From an uncultured Dialister sp. (GTDB lineage: Bacteria > Bacillota > Negativicutes > Veillonellales > Dialisteraceae), in NCBI RefSeq assembly GCF_900765565.1, contig NZ_CAAFRZ010000232.1, positions 1-8,438 of the forward strand: a DNA stretch of 8,438 nt, written 5' to 3'. Each line of letters opens with the position of its first letter. The first letter of the stretch is position 1. Both the position numbers and the translations under genes were made by a program. This document shows positions 1-3,991 of this stretch, one piece after another. Under the pieces are notes generated by a model. The model made no database searches, was not told the origin of the DNA, and saw only the letters and a program-made list of their open reading frames with translations.

Positions 1-60
1 GCCCCCATCCGTTCGCATGGCACCCAACCACTCGCCATCCGGCCCGCAGGGCCGGACAAG
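1..60. repeat. Partial copy of composite intergenic repeat, left edge
   Basis: No gene is visible here. Positions 2-22 (CCCCATCCGTTCGCATGGCA) resemble the stretch at 104-122 and, on the minus strand, 8236-8256, all sharing a CGTYCGCA core. This is followed by a perfect 8-bp GC-rich palindrome at 38-45/49-56 with a GCA triloop. The order (CGTYCGCA block, then GC triloop hairpin) matches the other two copies. This looks like one unit of a dispersed modular repeat cut by the window edge. Function is unknown. Confidence 0.55.
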
Positions 61-178
61 CTCAAGGCTGAAGGCTGAAGGCTCAAGGCTGAAGGCTCAA
101 AGCCCCGTCCGTCCGCACGCTGACTAGCCACATAGCGCCGCAGGCGGATTCCCTCGACCTCGGCCTCGATCTCGGTCT
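61..178 (+). repeat. Left composite repeat: heptamers + CGTYCGCA block + CTCGAY hexamers
   Basis: Positions 61-102 are six tandem 7-mers of CTCAAGG/CTGAAGG type. They are followed by a GCCCCGTCCGTCCGCAC block (102-118), a small hairpin at 136-146 (CGCC-GCA-GGCG), and four hexamers at 153-176 (CTCGAC, CTCGGC, CTCGAT, CTCGGT). The same modules appear in the same order on the opposite strand at 8173-8283, so the two form a diverged inverted pair flanking the window's genes. No open reading frame is convincing here. It could be a mobile-element boundary or simply a member of an abundant dispersed repeat family. Confidence 0.7.
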
Positions 179-235
179 ATTACCCGCACCTGGCCAATCA
201 CTCCAACATATTTTTTGAAAAAAATTCCCCTCTCC

Positions 236-283
236 ATGTTCACAAAATGACATCTCGCGTTATGTATATAGTAGAGGGATAAA
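236..283 (+). promoter_or_regulatory. Promoter-like 48-bp element, copy 1 (upstream of ncRNA)
   Basis: This 48-bp block matches 2142-2189 at 41 of 48 positions without gaps. The most conserved parts are TGTTCACAAA at its start, CTCGCGTTATGTATA in the middle, and GTAGAGGG near the end. Two conserved blocks at fixed spacing look like the -35 and -10 elements of an alternative sigma factor, with transcription probably starting around 268-280. The CGTTA in the second block is reminiscent of ECF-type -10 elements, but I cannot assign a sigma class. Copy 1 leads into a gene-free structured region rather than a CDS. Confidence 0.65.
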
Positions 284-560
284 AAGCCTCTGGAATGGAT
301 AAGTCCAATTTCATATTTCCCAACTGCTAGCTACGGGAAGGTTCTATGAAGCTGGTCACTTCCATGGACGTCTGCTTGAGTCCCCACCTCAATGGCCATC
401 GAGGATGGCGAAAATAAATAGGATCCTGCTAAAGAACCTGGGGAAATAGCCAAGGCCTTGGTGAAAAACCGGGAATCAGCAGCAGGATAACCGGTTATTC
501 TCGCTAAAAACAACCCTATATGGAAGGCTCAGGACTTTAGAGTAGCTCATGCTTTTGATC
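273..560 (+). ncRNA. Candidate structured non-coding RNA (possibly raiA-type)
   Basis: Between the promoter-like element and the repeats lies about 300 bp with no credible CDS but many complementary segments. Seen by eye: 273-277/287-291 (AGAGG/CCTCT) at the 5' end; a closing helix 329-334/542-547 (AGCTAC/GTAGCT); 339-345/433-439 (AGGTTCT/AGAACCT); hairpin 395-400/404-409 (GCCATC/GATGGC); 423-430/481-488 (ATCCTGCT/AGCAGGAT), which would form a pseudoknot with the previous long helix; 467-472/491-496 (AACCGG/CCGGTT); and a possible 359-365/520-526. The closed core is about 219 nt, close to the roughly 205 nt reported for the Bacillota raiA RNA (also called ModT), which also has pseudoknots. 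That identity is a guess from size, host and fold type, not a sequence match I can verify. No clear U-rich terminator was found. A UUCG-capped hairpin at 582-600 follows. Confidence 0.5.
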
Positions 561-600
561 CTCTGACGACAAGTTCAGTTTGGGGATAACTTCGGTTACG

Positions 601-705
601 CCCTTCACGCTGGCGTCTGATTCATTGGACAAATTCTTGCACTCTACGGACACCGGGTCTTCTTGGTGTGTTTACGGTTTGTTGGGGATTTCGCTGCTTA
701 CGGAT
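601..705. other. Gene-free stretch without recognised signal
   Basis: Short open frames cross this stretch on both strands, but none has a ribosome binding site or a recognisable product. The sequence may be the remnant of decayed coding DNA. Nothing further can be supported. Confidence 0.3.
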
Positions 706-712
706 AGTGGGC

Positions 713-823
713 AGATCGAGACCGAGATCGAGATCGAGTGGATTCGCGCCGCAGGCCCTGATTCCCTCGGTCTCGGCGTCGGTCTCAATCTTAGCGCCAA
801 AGGCGCTATCTCTCGACCTCAAT
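713..823. repeat. CTCGAY hexamer repeat block left of the four-helix-bundle gene
   Basis: Positions 713-738 are tandem GAGATC/GAGACC-type hexamers on the plus strand (CTCGAT/CTCGGT on the minus). A GC-rich GCC-GCA-GGC palindrome follows near 748-756. Then come CTCGGT, CTCGGC, GTCGGT and CTCAAT at 766-789, a perfect hairpin at 793-807 (AGCGCC-AAA-GGCGCT), and two more hexamers at 812-823. The block is therefore a long imperfect inverted repeat with hexamers as arms. The related block at 1270-1407 lies on the other side of the small gene at 902-1264. Confidence 0.75.
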
Positions 824-852
824 CTTATATCCATGATATAATATTCTTAGTG

Positions 853-858
853 TATAAT
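853..858 (+). promoter_or_regulatory. Possible -10 box for the four-helix-bundle gene
   Basis: A perfect TATAAT lies 44 bp before the start codon at 902. No good -35 box is seen at the expected distance; the closest sequence around 825-835 is AT-rich and weak. A housekeeping-type promoter here is plausible but not demonstrated. Confidence 0.3.
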
Positions 859-901
859 TGCATTTAATATCATCATCGACATTTGAGAAGGGAGAACTCT
901 C

Positions 902-1264
902 ATGGGAAGCTACCACGACCTGCGTGTATTCCAGATGTCCAGGAAACTGACCACTACGACCTATGACAAAATCATTTCCAGACTGCCATCCAGTGAGTTA
1001 TATGCGTTGTCCTCACAAATGCGAAGGGCAGTGACATCTATAACTTTTAACATTGCAGAGGGGTTCGGCAGAAAAACGTTGAAAGACCGTATTCATTTCC
1101 TCTACATTGCCCGGGGATCTGCCTATGAGCTGGAAGCCCAACTTCTGGTATGTGTAGATCTCAAATACATGACAAAAGAGGAAATACAGCCAGTACTTAC
1201 CATGCAGGATGAGGTGGCGAGGATGCTAATGGGGCTGATATATTCATACGAACAAAAGATTTGA
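902..1264 (+). CDS. Four-helix-bundle protein (S23/23S rRNA intervening-sequence family)
   Basis: This 120-residue protein belongs to the S23/IVS four-helix-bundle family, first known from open frames inside spirochaete 23S rRNA intervening sequences and related in fold to the accessory protein Avd of diversity-generating retroelements. The sequence shows the family's order of features: an N-terminal YHDLRVFQMS segment, the core SSQMRRAVTSITFNIAEGFG (about residues 37-56), and the helix with ARGSAYELEAQL (about residues 70-81). Length is typical. The ATG is supported by GAAGGGAG ending about 7 nt upstream. No rRNA, reverse transcriptase or variable repeat is near, so neither classic context applies. 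The gene is bracketed by CTCGAY repeat blocks, and the right block starts just after its stop codon, so it may travel with the repeats. Biochemical role is unknown; these proteins are thought to act as oligomeric nucleic-acid-binding bundles. Confidence 0.88.
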   Translation: MGSYHDLRVFQMSRKLTTTTYDKIISRLPSSELYALSSQMRRAVTSITFNIAEGFGRKTLKDRIHFLYIARGSAYELEAQLLVCVDLKYMTKEEIQPVLTMQDEVARMLMGLIYSYEQKI

Positions 1265-1269
1265 GAGGT

Positions 1270-1407
1270 AGCGCCATTGGCGCTGAGATCGAGACTGAGA
1301 TCGAGATCGAGTGGGTCTGCCGCGAAGCGGCTAATCCCCTCGACCTCGATCTCAATCCCAGGGCCGCAGGCCCTATTCCTCTCAATCTCGACCTCGATCT
1401 CGATCTG
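1270..1407. repeat. CTCGAY hexamer repeat block right of the four-helix-bundle gene
   Basis: The block begins 5 bp after the stop codon of the preceding gene. In order it holds a hairpin at 1270-1284 (AGCGCC-ATT-GGCGCT), GAGATC-type hexamers at 1285-1311, a hairpin at 1319-1331 (GCCGC-GAA-GCGGC), CTCGAC/CTCGAT/CTCAAT at 1339-1356, a hairpin at 1360-1374 (AGGGCC-GCA-GGCCCT), and four more hexamers at 1381-1404. Hexamers run in one orientation on the left and the opposite on the right, so the block can fold into a long stem. It is a second, fuller copy of the structure at 713-823. Confidence 0.78.
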
Positions 1408-1572
1408 TCACATTATTGTTTACATTCACATTTCACACGTTTGCAACAATTACATAATCGGAAATCACTTGATGCTACATCGCTCAACAGATACATCGCT
1501 AAACCGCTAAAAAGTCAAGATAAGTGAGGAACCGATTTTTTCCGGATTATTCCGGGAAAAGGACTATTCCCA
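1408..1572 (+). promoter_or_regulatory. Upstream region of the sigma-like gene with a 9-bp direct repeat
   Basis: TACATCGCT occurs at 1476-1484 and again at 1492-1500, a 16-bp spacing, and a related ACCGCTAAA follows at 1503-1511. This could be an operator for a dimeric regulator. Just before the start codon, GGGAA (1554-1558) can pair with TTCCC (1567-1571), placing the probable ribosome binding site AAGGA (1559-1563) in the loop. No sigma-A promoter stands out in this AT-rich stretch. Confidence 0.35.
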
Positions 1573-2142
1573 ATGACTAAAGAAGAACGGTACCAGTATC
1601 TGGACAAGCTGGCAGTCAAAGCGAAAACGGATGCTTCTGCCAGAGAAGAAATTTGCAGGCATTTCAAGAAGTATATCCACCATCTTTCCTATGGCTCCTA
1701 TGAGGACTGGAGCAGGGAAGATGCAAAGCAGGATTTATGGGTATGCTTTTTGGAATGCCTTTTGTCGTTTGATCCGTCTAAAGATATCCATTTCATTCAG
1801 TATGCCATGAAGAGGCTGAAGTGGAGCCGTCTGAATATGACCAGGGAAAGGGAGCTGGAGAAGAAAATATTTTCACCTTCCATGAGTGAGATTCCCGATA
1901 TACCTGATGAGAATGTTTCTATGGAGCCGGTACTCAATGAAAAGGAAGTACAGACCATCATTGCTTCCTGTCCTTTGACGGAAACTCAGAGAAAGCTGCT
2001 TATCCGTAGGATGGAAGGAAAAGAATGGCGGGATATTGCCAGGGAAAATAACCTTTCATTCAGTGGAGTATATCGGCATGCCAGAAATATCCGCTCCATT
2101 TTCAAAAATTATGAAGATTTTCAACAAACTTTTGTGAGCTGA
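1573..2142 (+). CDS. Sigma-70-family-like transcription factor
   Basis: This 189-residue protein has the two-domain plan of a small (ECF-size) sigma factor. Residues about 43-95 resemble region 2: an acidic helix with WSREDAKQDLWVCFLECLLS, then FDPSK and an aromatic/basic stretch ending RLNMTRERE. A variable linker around 96-121 follows. Residues about 122-180 resemble region 4, with LTETQRKLLIRRMEGKEWRD followed by a helix-turn-helix (about 150-172) that would read a -35 element. It would direct RNA polymerase to specific promoters. The start is ATG with AAAAGGA upstream, possibly in a hairpin loop. Its stop codon touches a 48-bp element that is also found at 236-283, so the most economical reading is that this factor recognises both copies. 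Adjacent DUF2922 and DUF1659 genes match a known Bacillota association (sigma/YvrJ/DUF1659/DUF2922 loci). No anti-sigma gene is visible. It could alternatively be a phage late-gene activator. Confidence 0.75.
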   Translation: MTKEERYQYLDKLAVKAKTDASAREEICRHFKKYIHHLSYGSYEDWSREDAKQDLWVCFLECLLSFDPSKDIHFIQYAMKRLKWSRLNMTRERELEKKIFSPSMSEIPDIPDENVSMEPVLNEKEVQTIIASCPLTETQRKLLIRRMEGKEWRDIARENNLSFSGVYRHARNIRSIFKNYEDFQQTFVS

Positions 2143-2189
2143 TGTTCACAAATAGAAACCTCGCGTTATGTATAGGGTAGAGGGCTAAA
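2142..2189 (+). promoter_or_regulatory. Promoter-like 48-bp element, copy 2 (upstream of DUF2922-DUF1659)
   Basis: The element starts at the last base of the sigma-like gene and is 41/48 identical to 236-283, with conserved TGTTCACAAA and CTCGCGTTATGTATA blocks at the same spacing. It precedes the DUF2922 start by 66 bp. Conservation of two separated blocks, with mismatches concentrated between and after them, is what a promoter for a dedicated sigma factor would show. A GC-rich hairpin follows in the presumed leader at 2200-2217 (ATCCC/GGGAT arms). Confidence 0.68.
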
Positions 2190-2254
2190 TTAAACGGAAC
2201 ATCCCAGGGCCCGGGATGGAAAATCCAAAGTTGTGCCCAGAAAGGAGGAAAGAA

Positions 2255-2461
2255 ATGAAGACACTGCAGCTCGTATTTAATGCAGGCAGCAACGCCACAT
2301 CCACTATGACCATTGCAAACCCGAAGGATGGCCTTACTCTGGATGAAGTGAAAACCGCAGCAGCGAAAATCCAGGCGGTCCTCGTGTCTCGCTCCGGTGC
2401 GGATATCACCGGTTTCAAGAAAGCAGTCATTGTTACTACTTCTGAAGAAGAACTGGCCTAA
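2255..2461 (+). CDS. DUF2922 family small protein
   Basis: A 68-residue protein starting MKTLQLVFNAG, typical of DUF2922: a short N-terminal beta strand, the central NPKDGLTLDEVKTAAAKIQA segment, a GADITGFKKAVIV strand, and an acidic tail. Length is normal for the family, whose function is unknown. I chose the ATG at 2255 because AAAGGAGGA lies at 2241-2249 with good spacing; an upstream in-frame start at 2216 lacks a ribosome binding site and adds non-family residues. No signal peptide or membrane segment is seen, so it is probably cytoplasmic. It lies between a sigma-specific promoter candidate and DUF1659, with which it is regularly paired in Bacillota, so the two probably share one transcript ending at 2807. 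Confidence 0.85.
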   Translation: MKTLQLVFNAGSNATSTMTIANPKDGLTLDEVKTAAAKIQAVLVSRSGADITGFKKAVIVTTSEEELA

Positions 2462-2542
2462 AGGTTGCTGAACAGTGTGCGAAAGCACTCGATTTCATTT
2501 TCAATCAATCTTAGATTTGTTAAAGGAAAGGAGGAACATTCC

Positions 2543-2770
2543 ATGGCAGTACAGAAAGCTCTGACTGATCTGAAACTCCAGGTCCGGGTGGTGGATGGAA
2601 CATCTGCTTCCGGCAAGGATAAGATCAAAAGCCTGAACTATTCCAATATCAAACTGGATGCCACTGACGATCAGCTCATGGATGCGGGAAAGGCCATCTG
2701 CGGTCTCACCGGGTTCACACTGAACGGCATGCGCCGGATTGATACCAATGATCTTACGGATGGAGCGTAA
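2543..2770 (+). CDS. DUF1659 family small protein
   Basis: A 75-residue protein of the DUF1659 family: a basic start MAVQKAL, then LKLQVRVVDG, a KIKSLNYSNIKLDATDDQLM core, and a C-terminal GMRRIDTNDL segment. Function is unknown. The ATG at 2543 is preceded by GGAAAGGAGG at 2524-2533, a strong site; the longer frame opening at 2465 has a TTG start and no support. It follows DUF2922 after an 81-bp gap with no terminator, and a 12-bp-stem terminator begins 6 bp after its stop, so it ends the operon. The small size and lack of a signal peptide suggest a cytoplasmic adaptor or structural role, which is inference only. Confidence 0.85.
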   Translation: MAVQKALTDLKLQVRVVDGTSASGKDKIKSLNYSNIKLDATDDQLMDAGKAICGLTGFTLNGMRRIDTNDLTDGA

Positions 2771-2776
2771 GTAAAG

Positions 2777-2807
2777 AAAAGCCACCAGCATGCAACTGGT
2801 GGCTTTT
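2777..2807 (+). terminator. Strong intrinsic terminator after DUF1659
   Basis: A perfect 12-bp stem (2777-2788 with 2796-2807) has arms AAAAGCCACCAG and CTGGTGGCTTTT and a 7-nt loop. The A-run and T-run at the ends allow it to work in both directions. It closes the sigma/DUF2922/DUF1659 transcript. Confidence 0.92.
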
Positions 2808-2917
2808 CAAATCCCCTAATAAAATTAATAATATAACAATTACATAAACTTAACAATATATAATATTTTTTGAAGTACCAATAAAATAATTCATTAATTA
2901 AATAATTTAGCAAGTAA

Positions 2918-2946
2918 TTGTCAAGAGTTAGCTTATTTAATATACT
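2918..2946 (+). promoter_or_regulatory. Near-consensus sigma-A promoter
   Basis: TTGTCA at 2918-2923 and TATACT at 2941-2946 are separated by exactly 17 bp, each one or two mismatches from consensus, inside a very AT-rich stretch. Transcription would start near 2953 and cover the folded leader and two terminators before the TTG-started HTH gene at 3238. Confidence 0.7.
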
Positions 2947-2952
2947 AATTCT

Positions 2953-3192
2953 TAGAATGCTGCATAAGAAGGCTGGTATGGAACGGAAAATGTATACATC
3001 AGCAGTATGAGTTCTTGTAGAGAGTATAAATTTAGCGGCATTCACAAAAGGATTACGCTGCAGCTGACGGGGAACGGCTGATAAACGGTGTCGCTGGCGA
3101 CAGGTATCATGTCAGACTCAGGCGCTTACTGGGCCGTTTTTTTCTGCAGCTCTTTTTTACAGACCCATAGATAGTGCCGGTCTGTTTTTTTT
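2953..3192 (+). ncRNA. Folded leader or small RNA ending in tandem terminators
   Basis: The region between the promoter and the gene at 3238 is non-coding but folds. AACGGC (3073-3078) pairs with GCCGTT (3133-3138), enclosing an arm with TGATA/TATCA (3079-3083/3105-3109) that is topped by TGTCG/CGACA (3089-3093/3098-3102) with a CTGG loop. Seven T follow directly (3137-3143). A simpler terminator follows at 3159-3192. CTGCAGCT is repeated at 3058-3065 and 3146-3153. It may be an independent RNA of about 190-240 nt or an attenuating 5' leader for the HTH gene. No known riboswitch class was recognised. Confidence 0.45.
3159..3192 (+). terminator. Intrinsic terminator upstream of HTH gene
   Basis: ACAGACC (3159-3165) pairs with GGTCTGT (3179-3185) across a 13-nt loop and runs into eight T (3185-3192). 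It lies only 45 bp before the TTG start at 3238, so anything transcribed from the promoter at 2918-2946 must read through it. Confidence 0.75.
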
Positions 3193-3237
3193 GCCCCGTT
3201 TTCCTCTGCTGGAGCATTGGCAAAGGAGGTTCGTATT

Positions 3238-3813
3238 TTGGAAAAACAGATCAAACTATTTGTCAAAGACTGGGGCTACGGAAACCGGTATTTGGATTGC
3301 CATGGAAAACCCTTTCCCAAAAATCAGAAATTTATCATTTCAGAAAAAGAAGCAGAAACAATCATCACAAATGACTATAATATTCGTTTAGCAGAGGCAG
3401 ATAATTCAGTAAAGGGTCTTATCTGGTACAGATCCTTGCAAGAAATTTTAAATGAAATGGATGACATGGAATATAACAATGATCGGAGACATAAATACGG
3501 CAAAGAAAATTTGGTTTCAAATTTTCGTGTCGATGATCCTTTGATGAAAACTATGGAAAAGCCTGTTGAATATGAGCTTGAGCGTGCATGTCTTCCTCGG
3601 GCGGAAGATATTAAAAATAAAGTTTATCCTTTTCTTACAGTAGATGAACGAGTTGCACTGGATGAAATCATCATTTATGGACGTATGAGTAGAAAGGAAT
3701 TGGCTAGCTCACGCCAGGTCTGCTACGCTACAGTAGAAAACTGGTTAGAAAGAGTAAAAGAAGTTATTACTATGGTTACGAAAGACGAAATCACTGACTT
3801 AGCTGAATATTAA
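3238..3813 (+). CDS. HTH protein, sigma-region-4/ArpU-like regulator of unknown family
   Basis: A 191-residue, AT-rich gene. I chose TTG at 3238 because AAAGGAGG (3222-3229) sits 8 nt before it; the longer frame from 3217 would start inside that ribosome binding site. The N-terminal two thirds are charged with no recognised domain. The C-terminal part (about residues 133-178) contains LTVDERVALDEIIIYGRMSR and a probable helix-turn-helix around 150-172, like sigma region 4 or the phage late-gene regulators of the ArpU/RinA type. No region-2-like domain was identified, so it is unlikely to be a complete sigma factor. It sits between a terminator-rich leader and the replication gene, suggesting control of the replication or lysis genes. 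Its base composition is clearly more AT-rich than the genes on either side, a sign of separate origin. Confidence 0.6.
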   Translation: MEKQIKLFVKDWGYGNRYLDCHGKPFPKNQKFIISEKEAETIITNDYNIRLAEADNSVKGLIWYRSLQEILNEMDDMEYNNDRRHKYGKENLVSNFRVDDPLMKTMEKPVEYELERACLPRAEDIKNKVYPFLTVDERVALDEIIIYGRMSRKELASSRQVCYATVENWLERVKEVITMVTKDEITDLAEY

Positions 3814-3845
3814 GTCTGGAACTGAATAAGAGCTGTAGTATGAAT

Positions 3846-3877
3846 GGGGCAGGAATTCAATTTCCTGTCCTATTTTT
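3846..3877 (+). terminator. Intrinsic terminator after HTH gene
   Basis: GGGGCAGGAA (3846-3855) pairs with TTCCTGTCCT (3862-3871), with G-T wobbles, across a 6-nt loop, followed by TATTTTT. This separates the HTH gene from the replication gene. Confidence 0.8.
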
Positions 3878-3991
3878 ATGTCTAAATATTTAATGTAATT
3901 CTAATTGATAAAACACGTTTTTTTTCGCAAGTATTATAGAAGAGGAAATTTTGTAGATTGCGAATATTGTCTAAGCAGAAAGGAAGTCAAA
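3878..3991 (+). promoter_or_regulatory. Short AT-rich promoter/operator region of the replication gene
   Basis: This gap contains TTGATA (3905-3910) and TATTAT (3932-3937), but the spacing of 21 bp is too long for a good sigma-A promoter. TCGCAA (3925-3930) and TTGCGA (3958-3963) form an inverted repeat that could bind a regulator. AGAAAGGAAG at 3977-3986 is the ribosome binding site for the start at 3992. Confidence 0.35.

Noticed and set aside
61..178. CRISPR array from the regular short repeats
   Set aside because: The units are contiguous 6-7-mers without unique spacers, and no cas gene is present.
331..513. Minus-strand 60-codon open frame inside the ncRNA candidate
   Set aside because: No ribosome binding site or recognisable product, and the interval is better explained by paired RNA helices.
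580..867. Plus-strand 95-codon open frame
   Set aside because: It opens with TTG, has no ribosome binding site, and much of its protein is translated CTCGAY repeat.
902..1264. 23S rRNA intervening sequence or diversity-generating retroelement context
   Set aside because: No rRNA sequence, reverse transcriptase or variable/template repeat pair is found around the gene.
1261..1527. Open frames just after the four-helix-bundle gene
   Set aside because: They translate the hexamer repeat into DLDLDL- and SISIS-type runs and have no family resemblance.
3038..3065. Third copy of the sigma-type promoter element (starts TTCACAAAAGG)
   Set aside because: Only the first block resembles the element; the CTCGCGTTATGTATA block is missing at the right spacing.
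3905..3991. N-terminal extension of the replication protein from TTG 3905
   Set aside because: No ribosome binding site before 3905, while ATG 3992 has AAAGGAAG at good spacing and the family-like sequence starts there.
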